A stretch of 64,000 nt of DNA from Tistrella mobilis (GTDB taxonomy: Bacteria; Pseudomonadota; Alphaproteobacteria; Tistrellales; Tistrellaceae). The notes under the pieces are model-generated. The model was not told where the DNA came from, ran no database searches, and was given only the letters and a program-made list of their open reading frames with translations. This document shows, one piece after another, positions 17,740-25,295 of this stretch (the first letter of the stretch is position 1; every line of letters starts with the position of its first letter). The stretch is taken from the NCBI RefSeq assembly GCF_039634785.1, contig NZ_JBBIAB010000004.1, positions 186,001 to 250,000 on the forward strand, read 5' to 3'. A program made the translations under genes and the position numbers.

Positions 17740-18777
17740 TCACTCGTCGATGCCCTTGGTGCCGCGGCGCTTCAGGTAGGCGTCCCAATAGAAATCCTGG
17801 GCGTTCTCGGGCGTCACGATCGAGAAGCCGTTGTCGATGACCGGCAGCGTGAACGGGTTGAAGCCGCTGCGCTTATAGTCGTTCATCGGGTCGATCAGGT
17901 CGGGATGGGCCGCCAGGAACAGCATCATGAAGCCCATATAGCCCTGCACGCCCTGGTTCGGGTTGATCGCGCCGAACATCTGGCCGGCCTTGATCATGTC
18001 GAGAACCTTGGCGTTCACGTCGACGCTCATGACCTTGATCTTGCCGCCCAGCTCGTTCGCCGCCTGGGCGGCGCCCAGCGCCGAACTCGCCTCGGGCATG
18101 AACACGGCGCCGAGCCCGGGATGGGCCTGGGCCATGGTCAGCACCGCGTTATAGGCGCGGGTCGGATCCTGGTTGGTGGCGGTGCGGGCCACCAGCTTCA
18201 TCTCCGGATACTTTTCCTCCATCTGCCTGATGAAGGACGACACCCGGCGGTCGTGATTGTCCTGGCCGGGGTTTTCCAGGATCGCGTATTCGCCCTTGCC
18301 GCCCATGGCCTTGGCGATGGTGTCGGCGGCCGTGGCGCCCTCGCGGAAATTGTCCGAGGTGACATAGGCGACGCGCTTGCTGTTGGGCGAATCGGCCGCG
18401 AAGGTCACGACCGGGATGCCCATCTCTGCGGCGCGATCGATCGGCTCGATGAACGGATCGGGGTTCATCGGGTGCAGCAGCACGCCGGCCGGCTGCTTGG
18501 CCAGCACCTGTTCGAAGGTCGCCAGCTGCTTGGTGACGTCGTAATCCGGCGTGCCGGTATAGACGGTCTTGCAGCCCATCTGATGGGCGGCCTGCTTGAA
18601 CATCTCATAGACCGGGAACCAGTATTCCACGCCCGACACCATGACGTTCATGGCATAGGTCTCGCCTTCCTTGCAGCGGAAGGGAGAGGTCTCTTCGGCC
18701 TTGGCCGCGGCGGTGGTCATGCCCATCCCGGCCACGGCGATCGCCCCCGCGAGCAGGGCGGCGGTGAAAGTCTTCAT
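17740..18777 (-). CDS. Periplasmic sugar-binding protein (RbsB-like ABC substrate-binding)
   Basis: This is a 345-residue protein with a signal peptide (residues 1-27, ending AAAKA) and a type I periplasmic binding fold ('MNVMVSGVEYWFPVYEMFK', 'GVLLHPMNPDPFIEPIDRA', 'VVTFAADSPNSKR'). The ATG at 18777 gives a good signal peptide; an upstream frame to 18954 does not. It is the first gene of the transport and catabolic operon and captures the substrate in the periplasm. Substrate identity is unknown; a polyol or pentose is plausible from the enzymes encoded downstream. Confidence 0.92.
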   Translation of the reverse strand: MKTFTAALLAGAIAVAGMGMTTAAAKAEETSPFRCKEGETYAMNVMVSGVEYWFPVYEMFKQAAHQMGCKTVYTGTPDYDVTKQLATFEQVLAKQPAGVLLHPMNPDPFIEPIDRAAEMGIPVVTFAADSPNSKRVAYVTSDNFREGATAADTIAKAMGGKGEYAILENPGQDNHDRRVSSFIRQMEEKYPEMKLVARTATNQDPTRAYNAVLTMAQAHPGLGAVFMPEASSALGAAQAANELGGKIKVMSVDVNAKVLDMIKAGQMFGAINPNQGVQGYMGFMMLFLAAHPDLIDPMNDYKRSGFNPFTLPVIDNGFSIVTPENAQDFYWDAYLKRRGTKGIDE

Positions 18778-18918
18778 CTCGGCGTTTCCCCAACGTCTCG
18801 GCCCGGGATCGCTTGGCTTCGGATCCCTCGGCGCCCGTTCTGGCCCATACCCTCCGCCCGGCCCTCCCGGCCTGCGTCGGTGCTTCACTGCGGCCGCATT
18901 CCGCGGCCCGATGATGGC

Positions 18919-18953
18919 TGTGAAAGTTTTTTCATAGATCAGAATTTCTTTCA
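18919..18953 (-). promoter_or_regulatory. Inverted repeat (candidate SorC operator) upstream of the sugar operon
   Basis: Arms GTGAAAG (18919-18925) and CTTTCAC (18947-18953) form a perfect inverted repeat in the AT-rich part of an otherwise GC-rich 322-base gap (18778-19099). The distance to the binding-protein ATG is about 140 bases. An operator for the operon-encoded SorC regulator is the simplest reading. Nothing else gene-like was seen in the gap except the terminator of the neighbouring unit at 19007-19048. Confidence 0.45.
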
Positions 18954-19006
18954 CGCCCCGACGTTACGGCGCCGTGACAGGCCGAGTCAAGGGGACCGGA
19001 ACACGC

Positions 19007-19048
19007 AAAAAAGCCGGTGCCGCTCGCCTCTCGCGCGCAGGCACCGGC
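19007..19048 (-). terminator. Rho-independent terminator after the TetR gene
   Basis: A 9-bp perfect stem (GCCGGTGCC at 19013-19021 pairs with GGCACCGGC at 19040-19048) is followed on the minus strand by six T residues. It lies about 50 bases after the stop of the TetR gene at 19100 and closes the SDR-TetR transcription unit. It also insulates the sugar operon promoter downstream. Confidence 0.75.
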
Positions 19049-19099
19049 CATCGCAACCGGTCGGATCAGGGAATAAAAGAGGGAGGATTCGGATTTATG

Positions 19100-19801
19100 T
19101 CAGGCAGGCTCTTCCGGACGGGCGGCCAGCCGTCCCAGGAACATGTCCCGCAGGGAATTCCCCATCAACCGTCTGAAATCAAGCCGATATGGCGCCATCT
19201 CGGGCCGCTCGTACAGCCCGGCCAGATTGGGCGGCGGCATCGCGACATGATGGCAACCGATCATGCACACGAACAGGCCGGGAACAACCTCCGCCGCCTC
19301 CCGCGCCGGCAGGCCGAGCACCCGGCCGAGATCGCGGGCGATGCCGTTCAACCGTTCGATCATGCCGATCTTGACCGCATAAAGCGCATCCGCATCCAGC
19401 CGCGGTTCCAGCGAGCCGTGCAGCGCGGCGTTCAGCCGGGCCATCAACGGCACATCCGTACAGGCCCCCACCACGGCGGCGGCCGCAGCCCGGGCCGCAT
19501 CGGCGGCATAGCCCGCCCGCGCCGGATCGGCCGCCGGCTTGGCGGCAAGCCGCGCCTCCAGCCGGTCGAGCCAGGCCAGGGTGGTGCGCTCATAAAGCGC
19601 CAGGAACAGCGCTTCCTTGGACGGCGCATAAAGATAGACCGTGCCCTTGGCGACACCGGCCGCGCGGGCGACCTCTTCGATACCCACCGCCTCGATCGTC
19701 GGCGCCGCCTCGTAAAGCCGCCGGGCGGCATCGAGGATCGCCTCGCGCCGGGCCGCCTTGGCTTCGGTACTGCGTGCGCGCCGTCCGGGGGCAATGGTCA
19801 A
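19100..19801 (-). CDS. TetR-family transcriptional regulator
   Basis: This is a protein of about 233 residues with a TetR helix-turn-helix at about residues 15-62 ('REAILDAARRLYEAAP', 'VARAAGVAKGTVYLYAPSKE') and a helical C-terminal effector domain of unknown ligand. No ATG exists in frame near the domain. I placed the start at a TTG preceded by GGATGGAG, so the start is uncertain by some residues. It lies downstream of a co-directional SDR gene, and a perfect palindrome upstream of that SDR is its likely autoregulatory operator. Confidence 0.78.
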   Translation of the reverse strand: MTIAPGRRARSTEAKAARREAILDAARRLYEAAPTIEAVGIEEVARAAGVAKGTVYLYAPSKEALFLALYERTTLAWLDRLEARLAAKPAADPARAGYAADAARAAAAAVVGACTDVPLMARLNAALHGSLEPRLDADALYAVKIGMIERLNGIARDLGRVLGLPAREAAEVVPGLFVCMIGCHHVAMPPPNLAGLYERPEMAPYRLDFRRLMGNSLRDMFLGRLAARPEEPA

Positions 19802-19968
19802 GGGGGCTCCATCCTGGCCAGTGGCGGGACGTCCGCACGGATCGTCCCATCTGGGTGTCAGAATGGCCGGGAAGTCGCAGCGGGGCAAGGCCGGGACGGC
19901 ATGTCGACCTGCGCGCACACGCGAAGCGGAGGGCCGCCGCCACGGCGCCCCTCCGGCTGTCACGAGGT

Positions 19969-20727
19969 TCAGAGGTCCTGCGCCGTCGGGCGGATGACGA
20001 TCTCGTTCACGTCGACGGTTGCGGGCTGGGCCATGGCATAGGCCACGGCATCGGCAATCGCCTCGGGGCCGATGGCGATCTCCTGATAGCGGCGGACCAT
20101 GGCCGCCACCTCGGGCACGGTGATCGTGTCGGCAAGCTCGGTCGCCACCGTGCCGGGCGAAATCACCGTGGTGCGGATCTTCGGCCCCGCCTCCATCCGC
20201 AGCCCTTCCGACAGGGCCCGGACGGCGAATTTGGTGGCGCAATAGACCGCGGCGCCGGGGAAGACCTTGTGGGCGGCGACCGAGGCCACATTGATCACAT
20301 GGCCGCGGCCCTGGGCCTGCATCTTCGGCAGCACGGCGGCGATGCCGTAGAGCACGCCCTTCAGATTGACGTCGACCATCCGCTCCCACTCGTCGACCTT
20401 GCCGGCGGCGAGCGGCGAGAGCGGCATCAGGCCGGCATTGTTGACCAGGACGTCGATTGCGCCGAAGCGGGCCTCGGTCTCGTCGGCCAGGCGCTGGACA
20501 GCGGCCCGGTCGGCGATGTCGACGGTGGCGATCGCGGCCGTGCCGCCGGCGGCGGTGATCTGGGCGGCAAGCGCCTCAAGGCGGTCGGTGCGGCGGGCGG
20601 CGAGCATCACGGCCGCGCCGTCGGCGGCAAGGCGGCGGCCGATGGCGGCGCCGATGCCGCTGCTGGCGCCGGTGACGAGAACGGTGCGGCCCGCGAAGGG
20701 CCGGCTGCTGGAGAGGGGCGTGGACAT
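19969..20727 (-). CDS. Short-chain dehydrogenase/reductase (SDR)
   Basis: This is a 252-residue classical SDR with TGASSGIG near residue 19, NNAG near 93, and the catalytic serine with YCATK ('[20 protein letters not shown]') near residues 143-162. It resembles YdfG/SDR-cp2-type NADP oxidoreductases. The ATG at 20727 follows an AGGAAG ribosome-binding site. It precedes a TetR regulator gene on the same strand and carries a TetR-type operator in its promoter region. Substrate unknown. Confidence 0.88.
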   Translation of the reverse strand: MSTPLSSSRPFAGRTVLVTGASSGIGAAIGRRLAADGAAVMLAARRTDRLEALAAQITAAGGTAAIATVDIADRAAVQRLADETEARFGAIDVLVNNAGLMPLSPLAAGKVDEWERMVDVNLKGVLYGIAAVLPKMQAQGRGHVINVASVAAHKVFPGAAVYCATKFAVRALSEGLRMEAGPKIRTTVISPGTVATELADTITVPEVAAMVRRYQEIAIGPEAIADAVAYAMAQPATVDVNEIVIRPTAQDL

Positions 20728-20766
20728 CGGCGGATCTTCCTGACAGTCGTGAACCGTGTCCGATAT

Positions 20767-20787
20767 TAAATGACCATCGGTCATTTA
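20767..20787. promoter_or_regulatory. Perfect palindrome, candidate TetR operator
   Basis: TAAATGACC and GGTCATTTA form perfect 9-bp arms around a 3-base centre (ATC), 40 bases upstream of the SDR start. The TGACCATCGGTCA core is typical of TetR-family operators. The TetR gene in the same unit is the obvious binder. The acyl-CoA synthetase gene starts 137 bases away in the other direction and could share the control. Confidence 0.65.
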
Positions 20788-20923
20788 TTCTGCGACACCG
20801 GTCACATACCGGGACACGACCCGTCTCGCGTCTCGACCGCGCGTCCCGGAACGGGCATCATCCGGCAACACCAGACCTGAAAAAACAGGCCCGAAAAATC
20901 AGGACGAAGGGAGACCGCCCCGG

Positions 20924-22858
20924 ATGCCCACGACCCCCAGCCCCGCCGCCACCCGCCACCCGATGGGGCCCCGGTTCCGCATCGCCTCGATCGCCGATGT
21001 CGAGCGGATCGAGACCGAGATGCCGCTCGACCAGCGCCTCGGTTTCACCAGCACCTATGACGTGCTGCGCTGGGCGGCCATGGCCTATGGCGATGCCCCG
21101 GCGATCACCCATCTGTCGGCCGGCACCGCCGAGGAGACCCCGCGCGAGCTTGGCTATACCGCCTTTTTCGAGAGCGTGACCCGGGCGGCCAACGCCTTCG
21201 CGGCCCTCGGCCTTGGCCGCAGCGAGGCCGTCGCCATGCTGATGCCCAACCTGCCCGAGACCCATATCGCGCTCTGGGGCGCGGAGGCGGCCGGCATCGC
21301 GGCGCCGATCAATCCGCTGCTCGGCATCGACCAGATCGTCGAAATCGCCGAGGCGGCGGATGCGAAGCTGATCCTGGCCCCCGGCCCCATCCCCGGGCTC
21401 GACCTCTGGGAAAAGGCGCTGGCCGCGGCCGAGCGCCTGCCGGGCATCACCGCGGTCATCAAGGTCGGCGGCGGGCCGGTGGACATGGCCGCGCATCCGA
21501 AGGTGAAGGACTGGGGGGCCCTGCTCACCGCCGCCCCCGCCGACCGGCCGGTCGGCTGGTCGGAACCCGGCCCGGACGATGTCTGCGCCTATTTCCACAC
21601 CGGCGGCACCACCGGAACGCCCAAGCTCGCCCGCCATCTGCACCGCAACGAGCTGTATATGGGCTGGATCCTGTCGCGGGTGATCGGCATGTCGCCGGCC
21701 GACTGCACGCTGTCGGGCCTGCCGCTGTTCCATGTCAACGCCGTCCATGTCACCGGTCTGGCGCCGTTCATGGCCGGTGCCCGGGTGCTGCTCGCCACCC
21801 CGGCCGGCTATCGCAACCCCGATCTGATCCGCAATTTCTGGAAGATCGTCGAGCGCTACCGGGTCACGACCTTCTCCTCGGTCCCGACGGTGTTGACTGC
21901 GCTGATGCAGGTGCCGGTGGCGGGTGCCGATCTCTCCAGCCTGCGTTTCGCCGTGGTCGGCGCCGCCCCCCTGCCGCTGGAGGTGATCCGCGGCTTTGAA
22001 GGCCTGACCGGCATCAAGCTTCTGGAAGGCTACGGCCTGACCGAGGGCACCTGCGCCTCGGCCGTGAACCCGCCCTATGGCGAGGCGCTGGCGGGATCGG
22101 TCGGCATCCGCTTTCCGTACCAGCCGATGAAGACCGTGATCCTGGATGCCGACGGCAAGGTGGCACGCGATGCCGCGGTCGACGAAATCGGCGTGCTGTG
22201 CCTCAAGGGCCCCAATGCCATCTCGGGCTACAAACAGAGCCGGTTCGATGCCGGGCTGTTCGTCGGCGACGGCTGGATTTCGACCGGCGATCTGGCCCGT
22301 ATCGACGCCGGGGGGCGGATCTTCCTGGTCGGCCGCGCCAAGGATCTGATCATCCGCGGCGGCCATAATATCGATCCGCAATCGATCGAAGAGGTGCTGC
22401 ACGCCCATCCCGCCGTGGCCCTGGCGGGCGCCGTCGGCCGGCCCGATGCCTATGCGGGCGAGATCCCGGTCGCCTTCGTGACGCTGAAGCCCGGCGCCGC
22501 CGCCAGTTCCGACGAGCTGGTCGCCTGGGCGCGCGACCGGGTACCCGAACGGCCCGCCGCCCCGCATGAGGTGATCATCCTGGCCGAGATGCCGGTGACC
22601 GCGATCGGCAAGATCTTCAAACCGACGCTGCGCCAGCTTGCCACCGACCGGGTCTATGCGGCCGAACTGGCAGCGCTGGAGGGCCTGGCCGCGACCGTGG
22701 CGACGGGCCCCGACGACAGGCTCGGCACCTGTGCGGTGGTGACGCTGACCCGAGGCGACGGCATGCCGGTTCCGGACGACGACCGGGCGGCGCTGGTCGA
22801 TCGGGTGGAGCAGATCCTGGGCCGCTTCCCGGTGCCGCACCGGGTCGTCTTCGGCTGA
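20924..22858 (+). CDS. Acyl-CoA synthetase (AMP-forming)
   Basis: This is a 644-residue ANL-superfamily enzyme. Visible motifs are A3 'YFHTGGTTGTPKLARH' near residue 225, A5 'LLEGYGLTEGT' near 370, A7 'WISTGDLARID' near 450, A8 'GRAKDLIIRGGHNI' near 470, and the catalytic lysine in 'AIGKIFKPTLR' near 565. A C-terminal extension of about 70 residues follows. It activates a carboxylic acid to its CoA thioester; chain length or aromatic preference cannot be read. It lies just upstream of the MarR/crotonase reading frame, which suggests a fatty- or aromatic-acid degradation unit. Confidence 0.9.
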   Translation: MPTTPSPAATRHPMGPRFRIASIADVERIETEMPLDQRLGFTSTYDVLRWAAMAYGDAPAITHLSAGTAEETPRELGYTAFFESVTRAANAFAALGLGRSEAVAMLMPNLPETHIALWGAEAAGIAAPINPLLGIDQIVEIAEAADAKLILAPGPIPGLDLWEKALAAAERLPGITAVIKVGGGPVDMAAHPKVKDWGALLTAAPADRPVGWSEPGPDDVCAYFHTGGTTGTPKLARHLHRNELYMGWILSRVIGMSPADCTLSGLPLFHVNAVHVTGLAPFMAGARVLLATPAGYRNPDLIRNFWKIVERYRVTTFSSVPTVLTALMQVPVAGADLSSLRFAVVGAAPLPLEVIRGFEGLTGIKLLEGYGLTEGTCASAVNPPYGEALAGSVGIRFPYQPMKTVILDADGKVARDAAVDEIGVLCLKGPNAISGYKQSRFDAGLFVGDGWISTGDLARIDAGGRIFLVGRAKDLIIRGGHNIDPQSIEEVLHAHPAVALAGAVGRPDAYAGEIPVAFVTLKPGAAASSDELVAWARDRVPERPAAPHEVIILAEMPVTAIGKIFKPTLRQLATDRVYAAELAALEGLAATVATGPDDRLGTCAVVTLTRGDGMPVPDDDRAALVDRVEQILGRFPVPHRVVFG

Positions 22859-22861
22859 GAT

Positions 22862-22924
22862 ACATCGACATCGATGGATATTGAAATGCATCGACGTCGA
22901 TGCATATACTTCGACGTCGATGCA
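22862..22924. promoter_or_regulatory. Three iterated palindromic operators upstream of the MarR frame
   Basis: Three copies of a TCGAC(A/G)TCGA core occur at 22865-22874, 22891-22900 and 22911-22920. The middle copy is a perfect 20-bp palindrome, ATGCATCGACGTCGATGCAT (22886-22905). They fill the 84-base gap between the acyl-CoA synthetase stop and the MarR start at 22943. This is a typical MarR autoregulatory arrangement. The first copy overlaps the position where a downstream promoter -35 would lie. Confidence 0.65.
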
Positions 22925-22942
22925 GTTCGGAGACAGGAGCGC

Positions 22943-24184
22943 ATGTCCAGAACGCCCCGCCTGATCCACCTTCTGGCCGCCGCCAACCGGCGGGTGATGG
23001 CGATCGCCGAGGCCGGGCTCGAGGATCTGGGCATCACCACGTCGCAATCGGCGGCGCTGTTCGTGCTGGGGGAGCGCGGGCCGTCGTCGGTAACGGCGCT
23101 GGGGGCGGCGCTGGATCTTGGCCAGTCCGCCACCTCCACCCTCGTCCAGAAGCTGGAAACGGCCGGGCTGGTCGCCCGCACCGACGATCCGGCCGACCGG
23201 CGGGCGGTCACCCTCCGGCTCACCGAGCGTGGCGAGGCGATCCGCCGGGTCGCCGCGCGCCGCGCCAACGACCTCACCCGCCGCATGGCCCACGGGCTTT
23301 CGCCCGAGGAGCGCGCGGTGATCGCGCATTGGCTGAAGACGGTCGGCACGAACACCGATGCCGGTCTCCCGCCCGAGGATCAGGAAAGCACCCCCATCAT
23401 GACGTCACCGATCGTGACCGACGATATCCGCACGACCACCGCCGACGGGATCATGGAGATCGTCTTCGCCCGCCCGGCGAAGAAGAACGCGATCACCAAC
23501 GAGATGTACGGCGCCGTCGCCGACGCGCTGGAAGCGGCCGAGGCCGATGATGCGATCCGCGTGGTGCTGATCCGCGGCGAGGGCGGCGATTTCACCGCCG
23601 GCAACGACCTCGGCGATTTCGCGAAGATCGCCGCCGGCCAGGGCCCGGCGGTGCGCCATGTCCAGCGGGTGCTGAAACAGCTCGCCCGGATGCAGAAGCC
23701 GGTGGTGGCGGCCGTGCTGGGCCAGGCGGTCGGCATCGGTACCACCATGCTGCTGCATTGCGACCTGGTCTATGTCGCCCGGGATGCCAAACTCTCCACC
23801 CCCTTCGTCGGCCTGGCCCTGGTGCCGGAAGCGGCATCGAGCCTGCTGCTGCCGGCCGCGATCGGCCATCGCCGCGCCTTCGCGATGTTTGCCCTGGGCG
23901 AGGTGCTGAGCGGTTTCGACGCGGCCGAGATCGGCCTGGTCAATGCGGCCCTGCCCGCCGACGATGTGCTCGGCGCCGCACGTGCTGCCGCCGGCCGGCT
24001 TGCGCAGCAGCCGATCGGCGCGATCAAGGCGACCAAGGGGCTGATGCGCGACGCGGCCGCCATCGCCACGGTGATGGACAGGGAAAGCCGGCTGTTCTTC
24101 GAGCGTCTGCAAAGCCCCGAGGCACGCGAGGCCTTCACCGCCTTTGCCGAGCGGCGGAAGCCGGACTTCACCAAACTCGGCTGA
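22943..24184 (+). CDS. MarR regulator and enoyl-CoA hydratase/isomerase in one continuous frame
   Basis: One uninterrupted 413-codon frame encodes a complete MarR protein (residues 1 to about 150, winged helix 'VTALGAALDLGQSATSTLVQ' and 'DDPADRRAVTLRLTERG') followed by a complete crotonase-fold protein (about 153-413). No stop separates them. An internal ATG at 23399, preceded by AGGAAAG, could give the crotonase as a separate product. In the crotonase half the oxyanion motif 'GGDFTAGNDL' is present, but the first catalytic Glu position is a Thr ('GIGTTMLLHCD') and only the 'VPEAASSLL' Glu remains, so an isomerase-like or other crotonase activity is more likely than classic hydration. The upstream start at 22943 follows ACAGGAG. 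Confidence 0.8.
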   Translation: MSRTPRLIHLLAAANRRVMAIAEAGLEDLGITTSQSAALFVLGERGPSSVTALGAALDLGQSATSTLVQKLETAGLVARTDDPADRRAVTLRLTERGEAIRRVAARRANDLTRRMAHGLSPEERAVIAHWLKTVGTNTDAGLPPEDQESTPIMTSPIVTDDIRTTTADGIMEIVFARPAKKNAITNEMYGAVADALEAAEADDAIRVVLIRGEGGDFTAGNDLGDFAKIAAGQGPAVRHVQRVLKQLARMQKPVVAAVLGQAVGIGTTMLLHCDLVYVARDAKLSTPFVGLALVPEAASSLLLPAAIGHRRAFAMFALGEVLSGFDAAEIGLVNAALPADDVLGAARAAAGRLAQQPIGAIKATKGLMRDAAAIATVMDRESRLFFERLQSPEAREAFTAFAERRKPDFTKLG

Positions 24185-24196
24185 TCACGATGCGTT

Positions 24197-24230
24197 CACG
24201 TCTCCTGACAAGATGCTGTCAGGAGACGTG
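24197..24230 (+). promoter_or_regulatory. 14-bp hairpin containing the ribosome-binding site of the next gene
   Basis: Arms 24197-24210 and 24217-24230 are perfectly complementary over 14 bp around a 6-base loop. The right arm contains AGGAG (24221-24225), about 9 bases before the ATG at 24235. The hairpin lies 12 bases after the stop of the MarR/crotonase frame. It could end that transcript, sequester the ribosome-binding site in read-through RNA, or act as a DNA operator for the WYL regulator two genes on. There is no T-run. Confidence 0.55.
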
Positions 24231-24234
24231 CGCT

Positions 24235-24597
24235 ATGGATGGGGCGCAGATGGGACAACCCAGACAAGGCCTCAGCCCCATGGACCAGATCAGTCAGCCT
24301 TCCCCGGTTCTCGAAATCGTCCGCTTCCGCCTCAGACCCGGCATAGATCCACAGGCCTTCACCGCCGATGCCGCCCGCATGGACGGCTGGCTGGCCACCC
24401 GCCCCGGCTTCGTGCGCCGGCGCCTGGGTCTCGCCGATATGGGGGTCTGGATCGACTGCATCGAATGGCAGGATCTGGCCACAGCCCGCGCCGCGGCCGA
24501 TGCGCTGATGCAGGAACCCACCGCCCGCCCCTTCCTTACTGCCATCGACGGGGGTAGCGTGGTGATGACCCATCTCGACATCGCCCACGCGAGCTGA
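24235..24597 (+). CDS. Small ABM/dimeric alpha-beta barrel protein
   Basis: This is a 120-residue protein. From about residue 25 it has the pattern of antibiotic-biosynthesis-monooxygenase-like ferredoxin folds: 'VLEIVRFRLRPGIDPQAF', then a helix, 'GFVRRRLGLADMGVWIDCIEW' and a final strand-like end. Members are often cofactor-free monooxygenases or stress proteins; no substrate is evident. The ATG at 24235 may be followed by a second start at 24280. It is separated by 5 bases from the WYL regulator gene, so they form one unit. Confidence 0.65.
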   Translation: MDGAQMGQPRQGLSPMDQISQPSPVLEIVRFRLRPGIDPQAFTADAARMDGWLATRPGFVRRRLGLADMGVWIDCIEWQDLATARAAADALMQEPTARPFLTAIDGGSVVMTHLDIAHAS

Positions 24598-24602
24598 CGC
24601 CG

Positions 24603-25295
24603 ATGCGCCGCGCCGACCGCCTCTTCGCCATTCTTCAGTCGCTTCGGGGCGGTCGGCTGCGCACGGCACAACAGCTGGCCGACGAGCTTGAAGTCTCGGT
24701 CCGCACGGTCTATCGCGATCTGGCCGATCTTCAGGCCCAGGGCGTGCCGGTGGATGGCGAGCGCGGCATGGGCTATCTGCTCCGCGACGGTTTCTTCCTG
24801 CCGCCGCTGGCATTGTCGGCCATAGAGCTTGAAGCCCTGACCTGGGGCGTGGCCATGGTCCGCGCCCATGCCGATGAAAGCCTGGCCCGGGCGGCGGAAG
24901 AGCTGGAGATCAAGCTCCGCGCCGCCACCCCCACCCGCGGCATAACCATCCCCACCACGGCCGCCGCCTATGGCTTCCGGCTGACCGCCGCCGACCGCCA
25001 GCGGCTCAAGGCCGCGCGCGAGGCGATTGCGACCCGCGAGAAGCTGATGCTCGATTATGCCGATGCGGCCGGCGCCGCATCCGAACGGGTGGTCCGGCCG
25101 CTGGAATTGCAGCATTGGGGCGCGGTCTGGACGCTGACCGGCTGGTGCGAGCTGCGCGGCGATTTCCGGGCCTTCCGCATCGACCGGATCCGCCAGCTTA
25201 CCCGCACCGGCACCCATTTCCGCCCCGAGCCCGGCAAGCGGATCGAGGATTACATGGCCCTGGTCAGGTGCGAAGCGCGGCCACCAGCGTCCTGA
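24603..25295 (+). CDS. WYL-domain HTH transcriptional regulator (YafY type)
   Basis: This is a 230-residue protein with an N-terminal HTH_11/DeoR-like domain ('AQQLADELEVSVRTVYRDLA', residues 20-40) and a WYL domain (about 135-200, 'LMLDYADAAGAASERVVRPL' and 'LTGWCELRGDFRAFRIDRI'). WYL regulators respond to nucleic-acid or small-molecule ligands. It is co-transcribed with the ABM-like protein and probably controls it. Its 3' end overlaps the convergent zinc-binding-protein gene by 32 bases. Confidence 0.87.
   Translation: MRRADRLFAILQSLRGGRLRTAQQLADELEVSVRTVYRDLADLQAQGVPVDGERGMGYLLRDGFFLPPLALSAIELEALTWGVAMVRAHADESLARAAEELEIKLRAATPTRGITIPTTAAAYGFRLTAADRQRLKAAREAIATREKLMLDYADAAGAASERVVRPLELQHWGAVWTLTGWCELRGDFRAFRIDRIRQLTRTGTHFRPEPGKRIEDYMALVRCEARPPAS

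Noticed and set aside
20858-23329. 823-codon minus-strand frame opposite the acyl-CoA synthetase
   Set aside because: It mirrors the codon structure of the real plus-strand gene and contains no recognisable motif.
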